Part shown: positions 7,941-18,766 of the stretch, in pieces
Position numbering within the stretch: position 1 is the first letter of the stretch
Layout of the letters: each line of letters starts with the position of its first letter
DNA from: Multifurca ochricompacta
Lineage: Eukaryota; Basidiomycota; Agaricomycetes; Russulales; Russulaceae
Length of the DNA stretch: 21,330 nt
Direction of reading: 5' to 3'
Assembly: GCA_022496185.1 (NCBI GenBank)
Contig: WTXG01000461.1
Span: 1-21,330, forward strand
Translations under genes and position numbers: made by a program
The notes under the pieces: model-generated
Databases searched by the model: none
The model's input: the letters and a program-made list of their open reading frames with translations, nothing else
Told to the model about the DNA's origin: nothing

Positions 7941-9359
7941 CGAGCATTACAATCGCCATGAAGAGAAGCTGTCCACAAAAGCGCCGGTGGAAGCGGAACC
8001 GTCTAAAGAGGGTCGATAAGTAATCAATAGAAACCTGATAGCCCGCATATCACCAAATGGTGGAAATGTCAATGTTAAATTCTCGTCACGTAGTTGCCAT
8101 TGGAGGTGTGATGTAGTCGATCTGATATAGGTTGGATTTCTCTTCGAGAAGGTCGACGGCGACACGTTGTCTGTTAAGGGTAAGGATGCCCTCCCCAAGA
8201 GCACTGATACACGTCTTTTCACCTCAAAGGGCGTACGCATGTGTCGGCGAGGGCAACGGGGAGGTCCCCGCAGATTTATTCTTGCGATCCGGTGAAGCCG
8301 ACCAGCCGTAATTTGCAATGTGTCGTACATGGGCTTTGAAGGGAAGGGCCTTCAGGACCCCGGAGAAAGTTACGGAAGATATCTGGTGAGCCCAACTATA
8401 GAATCAAGGAGGCCAGTCACAAAAAAGAAGTTGACAAGATAGTTCCCAAGTGGAACTGAAGTGTTCGGCGACATGCCGAGTTACTATTGGAATGAATGTG
8501 GCCTTGGATAAATGTATCTCTTCTTTGTAATGTCGAACCACTAAGGTCGGTTAGAAGCCGTGCTCAATCGGCCTCACTCTGGTGCAGGTCGAGACTTGAG
8601 AGAGCCTTACGGCATGGTTACCCGAAGGCAGCAGCATAGGACATCGTAATTGAATGATCCAGGTGACCTGATAGCATTCGGGCTGTAAAAGTTTGCAGCT
8701 TCTCGCCACAGTGGCCTACAAGTGCTAATGCCATTGAACTTCGTGGGGGCCATGTTATGCAATCAGAGAAACCTCGAGAAACCCACCCAGCACACCGGGA
8801 ACGACTTTGGGACAGACGCCCTATTTACGCGGGGGGCTGGAAGGAAGCTTTCAAGCATTTTTTGAAAGAGGAGAGACGACAAGAAAACAAGCATGTTGCG
8901 TGTAGGAACGGTAAAACATCGGAGATTCCCCACAGGGTAACTTGCTTCTTTGACTTTTGGCTTCTGGGTGTATGGACCTCTCTTAAAATACAATACTATA
9001 TCACAAACTCACAGTATTCATGCTTACGTTCCGTTGAAGACAACCGGCTGATATTCCCCGATGTCTTGAACACTTCCGGTGAGCGAGAGACGCTTTTGGG
9101 CTCGGAGGAAGCTCTCGGGTGGTTGGTCAGATTCTCTCGATGTTAGGGTATAACACTGGCCGTGAACCACCCCGAGTCATCTCCCCGAGGCATATAGCGG
9201 ATCTATCAGTAGATTTGGGTGAATATAGGGCCGAACCATTGAATAGGAACATGGAATATGGAAATCTGAACATCCCGAGGCAGAGAGTTGACATCAAGAC
9301 ACTAACGACCAAATAAGGAAAGCTATAGAAAGTGTGTTACTACCCCTACTACCATGTTT
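7941..9359. other. Intergenic, no gene recognised
   Basis: The longest open frame here (8757-9146, plus strand, 129 codons) is rich in charged residues and resembles nothing I know. It lacks a clear promoter or neighbouring exons and was not called. No repeats or RNA genes were seen. Confidence 0.4.
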
Positions 9360-9427
9360 GCGAAGATACACAAACCACAACCCGAGGATGAATTGCGCTG
9401 GGAGAAAATATGAGAGGCAAGATGCAG

Positions 9428-9435
9428 TATATAAA
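9428..9435 (+). promoter_or_regulatory. TATA box of transporter copy A
   Basis: TATATAAA lies 48 bp before the ATG at 9483, followed by a CT-rich leader (CTCTGTTCTTTTCTTTTCT) typical of fungal transcription starts. The aligned position in copy B reads ACATATTC, so the box is lost there, although the leader and the 20 bp before the ATG are conserved. Confidence 0.6.
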
Positions 9436-9482
9436 CACCCTCTGTTCTTTTCTTTTCTACATCCCATCATTCAGCATTTCTC

Positions 9483-11621
9483 ATGTCTGCTCTGATTAAG
9501 TCTGACCGTTCCCCTACTTTCAACAAGGAAGACGGCTCCGATGTCATTTCAAACATACACGGCGATGACCACGAGAATATTCATCCTATAGACCTCAAAG
9601 TCTTCAGAAGAGCGACTTTGAAGATTGATTTCTATCTCATCCCTATCGTTGCCATGTATTGTGAGATCTCTCTTTCACCTTCCTCCCTACTAGTATAGAT
9701 CTTAGTTCATTCCCTCTTCAGATCTTTTGTCATTCCTAGTAAGCCCTCGCCAATCTCTCATCGTTGAACTCTATAACAACAATCTGCGTTGTCTGTAGGA
9801 TAGATCGTATGTATATTTTCTGTGTTCTCATTCCCGATTTTAACAACATCAAAGAAACATAGGTAATGCCCGCGTGGCAGGGCTGACGAAGGATCTCAAC
9901 ATGACTTCCAGTCAATTTTCAACTGCTCTAACTATCACTTAGTGCGTCCCCTATATCCCCGTCAATATTTGGCTGATTTCAAAAAGTATTCCATACGCTC
10001 TTATGGAGCTTCCAATGAACCTACTCATGAAACGGATTGGTGCCAATGTGACTCTTCCGGTTATGGTAGTCCTTTGGGGAGTCGCTTGTGCATCCCAGGG
10101 TACTGATTCTTCTCATGTACTGCTTTTCCTGGTGCTCATAGTACTGTACAGGTGCTGTCCACTCATATCACGGTCTTCTCGCGTGTCGTTTCTTCCTTGG
10201 TGTTTTTGAAGGTATTGTCTACTTGTATCCATTCAGATTGATCCTTCATAGACGGGCTTTCTTTGAAGGTGGCCTCTTCCCTGGTATCGTTCTTCTACTC
10301 TCCAACTTTTACAAGCGTCATTCCCTGCAATTCCGCTTTGCCATGATGTTCAATGTCAGTTCTCTCGCGGGGGCCTTCTCAGGTCTTCTTGCCTTTGGAA
10401 TCCAGAAACTCGATGGTAAAGGCGGCATCGCTGGATGGCAGTGGTTATTCCTTTTGGTCTGTCATTCTGAATGCATTTTCCCTTGGACTTGTGCGTGTCT
10501 CACACCGCTAGATAGGAGGGTGCCTTCACTGCGACCTTTGGACTCCTTACTTTCTTCTTGGTTCCTGCATCACCAAGGAGCATTAAACATCTCACTGACG
10601 AGGAGCGGGAGGCTTACTGCCGTGAACTTGCGGATGACTGGAGTGGTGACGCTGACGCGGATGGAAAATATGAGGAGGTTTTTAGTTGGAGTGAAGTTGC
10701 AAGTGCATTTACGGATGCACCCCATATCCTTATGCTTGCAGTCACATCATTTTTCAATGGCGTAACGGTGAGACCGCACTCGTTTCTCTCGTGCAAGTAT
10801 TAATCAATTATCTGATAGCTCTTCGGACTCGCTAACTTGTATCTATCTTCGACTTCCTTCCCATCTGTCTGCAATCTGATTAACTTGCTTTAGCATACCC
10901 ACGATTGTCAACTCGCTTGGTCATTCCCCTAATCTCACACAGTTGTTGACAGTGCGCTCATTTAACCTACTGAAGGTGATCATGCTTCTCACACCTTACT
11001 TAGGTTCCACCGTATGCTTGCTCCTTCGTTTTTAACTTCCTTTCCGCATACTTTTGCGATAAGTATAAAAGTCGTGGTGTGACGGCCACTTTCTGTGCAC
11101 TTATCGCGGGTGCCGGTTATGCCATCTTTCTCGGTCCGTCTTTTCACTTCCTCATTCTATGTACACCACTGGACTACAGCTGATTGTTCGTGTATTTAGG
11201 CTCAGATAATAAGAAAGTTGAATACGGTTCACTTTATCTCCAAATCGTAGGGGTTTATGGCACCACACCCTGTCTCTCTACGTGGGCTACGAACAACGTG
11301 CAGCCCCACTACCGTCGCGCGACTGCTGTTGCTATTGTTCTTGTGATGGCCAATTTCGGGGCCATTGTGTCGACGTGGCTGTTTACGGATCCCCCGAGAT
11401 TCCACAAGGCAACGAGCATCAACTTTGCTTTCTCACTTGGTATGGCAGCAACCTCCGTTTGTCTTATTGTGTACTTCAAGGTACGGAACACAGAGAAGCG
11501 GAGAGAGGTAGAAAGGCTCTTGCAGACTCAAGGAGAAGGTGCGAAGAAGGGAGGTTGGGACTCTGCTGAAGAGCGCAGGAGACTTGGAGACCGCCACCCA
11601 CGTTTTGAATTCACTTTGTAG
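9483..11621 (+). CDS. MFS transporter, Dal5-like (ACS anion:cation symporter family), copy A
   Basis: Twelve exons: 9483-9660, 9722-9738, 9799-9806, 9855-9941, 9987-10099, 10152-10211, 10269-10456, 10516-10767, 10819-10838, 10894-10951, 11004-11133, 11200-11621. They join without a stop to 510 aa, the usual size for this family. Residues 66-74, DRSNIGNAR after the first membrane helix, are the family signature; FFLGVFEGGLFPGI and the YKR loop follow, and a hydrophilic central loop (about 237-285, with LTDEEREAYCREL) separates two six-helix halves. The last helix ends near 463, and the cytosolic tail ends GDRHPRFEFTL. Members import organic anions such as allantoate, nicotinate, pantothenate or small peptides across the plasma membrane; the substrate here cannot be told. 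Introns are 45-66 bp. Exons 2 and 3 are micro-exons of 17 and 8 nt, forced by frame and by the conserved LLSFLDRSNIGNAR. Intron 3 uses the acceptor AAAG. Copy B follows about 1.3 kb downstream. Confidence 0.88.
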
Positions 11622-12899
11622 ATATGATATGATATATGTATCCTCGTTGTATGGCTTATTTCGTATGCACCTTGTGTGATGCAGTGACCTGCCACATTGT
11701 CGATCGCAAGTTACCCGTGCCCACCACTTCTTTGCCACAGAGAGCTGCAAGTTTGTAAGAACAGAACAGTGGACAGATCACATTCCAGTCGGATAGTGAT
11801 GGCAGCTCTTATGAACTCAGTGCTTTTCCTTTTCTTTCCTTGGATATTCATTGCCGAAATGACCTTAGGAATATACACCGAATTGAGATTTACAGTAAAG
11901 CAAAGTACTACTGATCGCGAGTAGACGAGGACTGAGGGAGATAAGTCCTGCCTACAAAGTGTACGGATCCAATCCGCAGTGAGTGAGAGGCAAAGTGTTC
12001 CCGAAAGGAGAGGGGTGCAGAAGAAGAGAGAGAAGAGGGAGCCCGAGATAACTAGGACTTTGAACGAGGGTGTACTGTGCTTGTACTTGCGAATACGCTG
12101 CTTTCTGATTCCATTTGACCTTGCGCTTTGACATTGTCAAGAAGTTCTTTAGCACACAAAGAAAAAAGAGAAAGGGAGAGAAATGCCATTTGATTTCTGC
12201 TTCTGTTAGCTCACTGGCTGGTGTACTACAAGCACTAGTTGTGAAGCAGAAGAGGATGAATTAGTATGAAAGGAGACAAGTGAGATTAAACCAGGCAATA
12301 AAGGCGGAGAGGTGTAGACGGAGAGGTGAAAACCTGGAAATAAAGACGGGGAGGTGACAGAGGTAGTGAAAGGAATTGACGGGCAGGCTAGGATGTGCAT
12401 GTGCTGATATACATCGAATGTTTGAAACTAATTCATAAGTGCTCTAATACAGGGCTTGTAATGAAAGAGAGGATAAGTTTAACTGGGCGGGGCGATAGCT
12501 GGAGGTTTCATACTCAACGCCCGAACCATCCTTACAAAAGTGGGGAGCAGATAAGATGTTAGGAAAACTACCACAGTGATAAATGAAAGAATTGCAAGAA
12601 AGAGTAAAACAAAGAAATGTGTTAATGTACGTGGTCATAGTGAAGGTCCAAGGTGCAGTGTGGAAATTGTCTGAATCAGTTATCTTATCGTATCACGATC
12701 TGATCTGATGATCGAGTCCACCCTGGCTGTCCGATCCGGCCCGTCTCAACAGATCGGTATCGGGGGTCCTGTTCCAACAGCAATCCAACTCATAACCAGA
12801 ATTGCGTTGCGTTGCGTTGCGTTAAAAAATTGAGAGTAAAGATGAAACATATTCCCCATCTCTGTTCTTTTTTCCTCCGCGCATCATTCAGCATTTCTC
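11622..12899. other. Spacer between the two transporter copies
   Basis: No gene recognised. The stretch at about 11760-11970 is shared in diverged form with 7705-7930, so it belonged to the duplicated unit. A short imperfect tandem repeat lies at about 12291-12360 (AATAAAG-CGG-GAGGTG, two copies about 42 bp apart). The last 100 bp are the promoter of copy B. Confidence 0.5.
12802..12823 (+). repeat. TTGCG pentanucleotide microsatellite in the copy B promoter
   Basis: Four TTGCG units plus a partial one, about 80 bp before the ATG. The aligned position upstream of copy A has a single unit (GAATTGCGCTGGG), so the array expanded after duplication. Confidence 0.8.
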
Positions 12900-15043
12900 A
12901 TGTCTGCTCTGATTAAGTCTGACCGTTCCCCTACTTTCAACAAGGAAGACGGCTCCGATGTCATTTCAAGCATACACGGCGATGACCGCGAGCATATTCA
13001 TCCTATAGACCCTAAAGTCCTCAGAAGAGCGACCTTGAAGATTGATTTCTATCTCATCCCTATCGTTGCCATGTATTGTGAGATCTCTCTTTCACCTTCC
13101 TCCCTACTAGTATAGATCTTAGTTCATTCCCTCTTCAGATCTTTTGTCATTCCTAGTAAGCCCTCGCCAATCTCTCATCGTTGAACTCTATAACAACAAT
13201 CTGCGTTGTCTGTAGGATAGATCGTATGTATATTTTCTGTGTTCTCATTCCCGATTTTAACAACATCAAAGAAACATAGGTAATGCCCGCGTGGCAGGGC
13301 TGACGAAGGATCTCAACATGACTTCCAGTCAATTTTCAACTGCTCTGACTATCACTTAGTGCGTCCCCTATATCCCCGTCAATCTCTGGCTGATCGCTAA
13401 AAGTATCCCAAACGCTCTTATGGAGCTTCCAATGAACCTACTCATGAAACGGATTGGTGCCAATGTGACTCTTCCGGTTATGGTAGTCCTTTGGGGAGTC
13501 GCTTGTGCATCCCAGGGTACTGATTCTTCTCATGTACTGCTTTTCCTGGTGCTCATAGTACTGTACAGGTGCTGTCCACTCATATCACGGTCTTCTCGCG
13601 TGTCGTTTCTTCCTTGGTGTTTTTGAAGGTATTGTCTACTTGTATCCATTCAGATGATCCCTCATAGACGAGATTTCTTTGAAGGTGGCCTCTTTCCTGG
13701 TATCGTTCTTCTACTCTCCAACTTTTACAAGCGTCATGCCATGCAATCCGTTTTGCGACGATGTTTAGTGTCAGCTCTCTCGCGGGGCCTTCTCAGGTCT
13801 TCTTGCTTTCGGAATCCAGCACCTCAATGGCAAACGTGGCATCGCTGGATGGCAGTGGATATTCATTTTGGTCTGTCATTTTTAGCACATTTTTCCTTGT
13901 GTGTCTTCTTAACACCTGACCTGACTTAGGAGGGCGTTTTCACTATTTTCTTTGCCCTTGTTACTTTCTTCTTGGTTCCTGCATCACCGAGGGACATCAA
14001 ACTTCTCACTGAAGAGGAGCGGGAAGCTTATTGCCGTGACCTTGCGGATCACTGGAGTGGTGACGCTGACACCGATGGCAAATATGAGGAAGCGTTCAGT
14101 TGGAGTGAGGTTGCAAGTGCGCTTACGAATGCACCCCATGTTCTTATGCTTGCACTTTCCTTGTTTTTCAATGGTGTAACGGTGAGACTGCAGCACAGGT
14201 TTTTTTCTCGTGTGCAAATATTGAGTGATTATATGATAGGTCTTCGGACTCGCTAACTTGTATCTATTTTCGACTTACATTCTATCTATCTGCAATCTGA
14301 TTCATCTACTACAGCATACCCACGATCGTTAACGCGCTTGGCCATTCCCCTAACCGCACACAGTTGTTGACAGTGGGCTCATCTCACTCATTTAAGGTGC
14401 TCATGCTGCTCACGCCTTACTCAGGTTCCGCCGTATGCTTGCTCGTTCGTTTTCAGCATACTTTCCGCATACTTCTGTGATAAGTATAAGAACCGTGGTG
14501 TGATGGTTACTTTCTGTGCGCTCATCGCGGCCACCGGTTACGCCATCTTTCTCGGTCCGTCTGTTTATTTCTCCGCTGTGAACACCACGACTGAATTACA
14601 GTTGATTATTCATGTATTTAGGCTCGAAGCACAAGAGCGCTGACTACGGTGCACTCTATCTCCAAATTATAGGCATTTATGGCATCACACCCTGTCTCGC
14701 AACGTGGACTACGAACAATACGCAGCCCCACTACCGTCGCGCGACTGCCGTGGCCATCGTTCTTGCCGCGTCCAGTGTCGGGGGCATCTTATCAACGTGG
14801 CTGTTTACGGACCCCCCGCGATTCCATAAAGCGACTAGTATCAACTTAGCCTTCTCACTTGGTATTGCGACCACCTCTGTATGTCTTATTGTGTACCTCA
14901 AGGTACGGAACACAGAGAAGCGGAGGGAGGTAGAAAGGCTCTTGCAGATTCAAGGAGAAGGCACGGAGAAGGGAGGGTGGGACTCGGCTGAAGAGCGCAG
15001 GAGACTTGGAGATCGCCACCCGCGTTTCGAGTTTACTTTGTAG
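12900..15043 (+). pseudogene. MFS transporter, Dal5-like, copy B, with two single-base deletions in exon 7
   Basis: Same structure as copy A: exons 12900-13077, 13139-13155, 13216-13223, 13272-13358, 13404-13516, 13569-13628, 13685-13870, 13930-14181, 14240-14259, 14315-14372, 14425-14554, 14622-15043. All splice sites, both micro-exons, the DRSNIGNAR signature and the GDRHPRFEFTL ending are kept. Exon 7 is 186 nt against 188 in copy A: one T is missing at about 13747 (CAATCC versus CAATTCC) and one G at about 13785 (GCGGGGCC versus GCGGGGGCC). The net shift of two bases breaks the frame after residue about 173, in the middle of the transporter. Both losses are in homopolymers and every other exon is open, so this is either a very recent pseudogene or a consensus error. 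The TATA box of copy A is not conserved here. Residues differ from copy A mainly in exons 7-12. Confidence 0.8.
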
Positions 15044-17354
15044 ATACACTTATCATCTTCGTAAAAATGGCGAATCGGCGCTGTGAACCGGAATATCGAT
15101 GATAGGGCTCATCTTCTGGAGTTTAAGATTATTGTGCGATGAAATAGCCTATACATTGCCAGAGCCATAGCACTCAGGCGGGTCTCCCCATCATCCATAA
15201 GCAACTACTTAATGGTATGAATGAAGAAGCGGACCGATTACCCCATACTATGAATGGACCTCTGCGGAAACGCCGAGACACGCCGGATGATTTGCTGTCA
15301 CAGAACGCAAATAAGGGCCGAAAAAGGTTCCCAATATCCTGGGTCCCTGCAAGAATCCACAGCGCAATCTACATGCACGCTCACAAAGCCGTGTTCTGGC
15401 AAATGTTGTAAGGTACTGGGTGTTGCGGCGGCAACGAAGAAGAGTGGCATGAATGGATATGGGTGTGGTAAGGGCAGAATAGGAGGAAATGCTTGATTTG
15501 GGTGACCTTCACACCCGCCGTCGAAAGGAAGAACAATCTGAGACTGTATCAGCAAAATATGAAGAAGCTCGTTCTCATTTCACTTTTACTTATTTCATAC
15601 TTTCGTTCTTCGGAGATTCTTTAAGGAAAGTACTGTCTAATTGAATCGAGACCATCGTTTGCACGAGACCATTCGTAGTGCCGAGACACCGCTTGTTAGG
15701 CGTCGCAGAAGTTATATATACGAATACCGAGCCTGGTTTCATCGGTAAATCTACGCGAGGATGGGATAAGATTGCCAAAGTATCTAACTGTCGATGGTTG
15801 CATCACGTGATGTCTGGTGCTCGCGGAGGTGTCGCTCTCGCTCAATATGCTGTCGTCCTAGCGATGAAACGTCCTAGCGACGAGGATGAGGGACTGGGCA
15901 GAGACCAGTGAACTGGGCGCAGTCCGAAGAAGTTTTTGCGCAAGAGTTAGAGCTGATAGAAGCAATATCAGGTCGCCCCTCTGGTGCGGTTTGTAAAAGG
16001 TAACTTGAGAGTGAATTCTGTTCTGGCAAAGCCCCATTATCAGCATTGATTCTGGAGCTGCTAACCTAACTACCTATGCGCAGTATTCTTGTTTAGGTAT
16101 CAACTGAATGGGTTAATAGAACTCACAGTCGCAAGATACTCGCTGATTGAGGCATCTGTCGGGCCAGAAACCTGCGGATGGTTCTAATCATTCAGCGGAA
16201 TGACCTGACGATCTTCAAAGGCATTAAGTACGGCACACTTGCTTCGATCATTCGACTTCTATCTCTATTCGGCTATGGGAAGGAAACTTCTTCAAATAGG
16301 CAACGCGGCTTTCGAAAAGCGTTGGATCTGCCCGGTAAATTAAACAGCCAGCAAAGGAACGAAGTTAGTGCACAAAAACTCCGGATCAATGCTTGGCTGC
16401 AAGCCTATCGCAGGTGCTTCTCCTCACAGTGATCGCGTGAATGGGGGGAAGGTCCCGGACACAGTATCGCATCTGTATCAAGAGGGAGAAAAAATATTGG
16501 GCTAGCAGAGGGAAAAACGCAAGGGGCGAATCAAATTTCTGAGCTTTGGGCGCCAAAAACAGAGCCTCTCAGAAAACACTCCACAACACTGTAAACACCC
16601 CTCCCCAGTTTCATAAACGTTGGTCGGCGTGGGAAGGGCAGCGGTTTTCTAGGCGGCACCTCTACAGCAGTTTTTCTGCAGCGTCTTACAGCCATACCTC
16701 CCCTCCTATCCAAGAAGAAACCCCCAATGTGCCCATGCTAACCAGAAGTAACGTCGGCACACCGAGCCTCGTTCCCCTCCCCAATCGTTATCTTACGTTA
16801 TGATCCAGAATGGGACAGATTGCGGTTGTATTGGCGTGAAAAATGGCACTGGCCCTGGCACTACTCAAACCAACGTTGGCCCTTCATTCTGATGAGTTCT
16901 ACCATGGACCGCCGCCTTTGCCCACTCTACTTACATCACACTATTCCAAGTCCTACTACCCTAGGCCCTAGAACAGCTGCTCAGCCTCGATAGCGAGAGG
17001 TCTGCTTAACTCTAGGATCTGCTGCTTCACCACCTTCTTCTTCCTCTAAAACCCACGTCCTTATGATATTTTATTCACTCTCTTGGAACGCCAGCCTTTT
17101 TCCTCGACGAAGAAAGCCATCAGGTTGGGAAAACATCCTGCGCAGAGTCAACCCGTGTTGCAAGCGATATTTGGTAAGCATGGCCCCATCCGACTGATTT
17201 GTACATCCCGGCACTATCATTCTCATTTCTTTCGTCGGCACGGCGCCCAGCGAAAACATTAGGTTCAAGAGGATGTGATTATGTGCCTTGCGTGCCCTCA
17301 ACTTTTGAGTTGTTTAAATACTAGGAAGACCACATCCATGCCGGGGATATCTCC
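15044..17354. other. Long stretch without a recognised gene
   Basis: Several open frames of 60-85 codons occur (for example plus 15678-15911 and plus 16178-16432), but none shows a family motif and I could not connect them by splicing. The 3' end should contain the promoter of the zinc-finger gene. No transposon ends or RNA genes were seen. Confidence 0.4.
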
Positions 17355-18331
17355 ATGGATGACCCAAACATCTGGAACGCTGGTAGTCTCGGGACTAACT
17401 CCTACTACTCCGGCTCGTACCGAGTTGGTTTTCACTTCATTCAACTATACATCATTGACGGACGTCGCCTTTTCTCGACAGATAGAGCCCAGTAATAACC
17501 AACAACTCTGGGGCTCTACTTTCGTTGATCCTTCGGCATATTTCACTCACCCACAAGGCGAAGGAAAGGATACTAACCTCACAGAAACCCCGGCATTCGC
17601 AACCCAAATCCTAAGTTTTCCTGGACTCTCCTTCGCACCTCGCTCTGGGGCTTATAAAACTTCAGTTCAAGAACACTGGCAAGGGCAAGCCCAAACATGG
17701 GCGGCAGTGGCTAACCATTCTTCATATGATCGTCTATCGGGCCTGCACAGCAATGCGTCTCTCGTATCTCCTGGGCAATCCTATGGCCAGGTAAGTTGAC
17801 GTCCCACACATCCCAATTGAGCAAAACAATTCACGGTTCTCCCTGGTAACACAGGCGGTCCCTATGCCGGTCGTTAGTCGTATCCCAGGGGGATATGTCC
17901 AGCCACCAGCTATCCTCTCGGATGAAATTGCCGACATCTCGCTCGGTGCACCTGCATCGAACGAGCTTGTGCGCGATTTGCATTGTCCCATTTGTGGGAC
18001 CAGATTTAACCGTCCACGAGACAAAAGGCGACATCTGTTATTATACCTTTCGCATTGGATCTATTGTCAGCATCCCGACTGCGCCTGGACAGGAGACCGT
18101 CCTGACGCCTTCAAAACGCATTGGAAAACAGTCCACTCATTCAATCTGAAACTATACAAGGGATCTACCATCTACGACCCATACCCACTGGTGGACCAAA
18201 TCGTAGAAAACTGCACTCGCTTAGAGAAAATGCAAGAATACGCAGCTTCTTTAGTGGGGGTAAAGGCCTTAGCACTCGGCAAGTGGGGTGTGTGGAAAGA
18301 TTCCTCGAAACGTAGGAATCAAAGGGGGTAG
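17355..18331 (+). CDS. C2H2-type zinc-finger protein, three exons, 284 aa
   Basis: Exons 17355-17423, 17482-17790 and 17855-18331 join in phase 0. Introns are 58 bp (GTTGGT...ACAG) and 64 bp (GTAAGT...ACAG). The N-terminus MDDPNIWNAGSLGTNSYYSG and the next 100 residues are polar, rich in S, T, G and Q, and probably disordered. The C-terminal half holds two zinc fingers: C170-x2-C173-x12-H186-x6-H193 and C197-x4-C202-x12-H215-x4-H220. Then come the IYDPYPLV block, a helix (about residues 238-262), and a basic end. This layout, including the HWIYC-HPDC junction between the fingers, matches a large family I recall from mushroom genomes, probably nuclear DNA-binding proteins; no target is known. 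The start was chosen because frame 3 gives the polar N-terminus and the first intron restores frame. An unspliced alternative in frame 1 would begin further upstream and lacks that character. Confidence 0.75.
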
Positions 18332-18766
18332 TAAGCCCTGGTGCGTAAAATGTCATATTCCTCTTGTGAAGTTGAAGGCAACACCATAGCAATACCTAGC
18401 GCAGGCTAAATTCCTGTGTCCATACAGGAAGTTGAAGAGGGAAGATGAGCTTTGGTCTTAGAGAGAAAATAGTCGAGCGGGGTAGTGAGCAAGAGTTTTA
18501 GAGCGATGAAGCGACGGACGGGGACGTTTTCGAACAGGGCTATTCTACAGCCCCCTTTGGTATAGTTTATGTGTACAATACTTGACAATCTATATGGGGG
18601 AGCGCGGTGTATTTTAGTCGCGCTTGTGCATTTACTTCAGATCTCCTCCGTCCGGGCCGGTTATCCGAAATATGATGGAGAGGTTCACGTGACCGCGTGA
18701 CCTCGACGCGAACTGAAGCTGAGAGTTGAGCCTTACTTTGACCAAAGCCACACAGACACACAGGAC
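18332..18766. other. Spacer between the zinc-finger gene and the securin-like gene
   Basis: No gene seen. About 80 bp before the next ATG lies a CACGTGACC / CGTGACC pair followed by GACGCGAA (18685-18715), which resembles bHLH and MCB/E2F-type cell-cycle sites. The resemblance is only by consensus. Confidence 0.4.

Noticed and set aside
8757..9146. 129-codon plus-strand ORF as a gene
   Set aside because: No recognisable motif, partner exon or promoter, and it sits among relic sequence; length alone is not enough.
17275..17799. Unspliced 174-codon ORF as the N-terminus of the zinc-finger gene
   Set aside because: The segment 17424-17481 has intron signals (GTTGGT...ACAG). Removing it joins the polar MDDPNIWNAGS start to the same downstream frame, which fits the family better.
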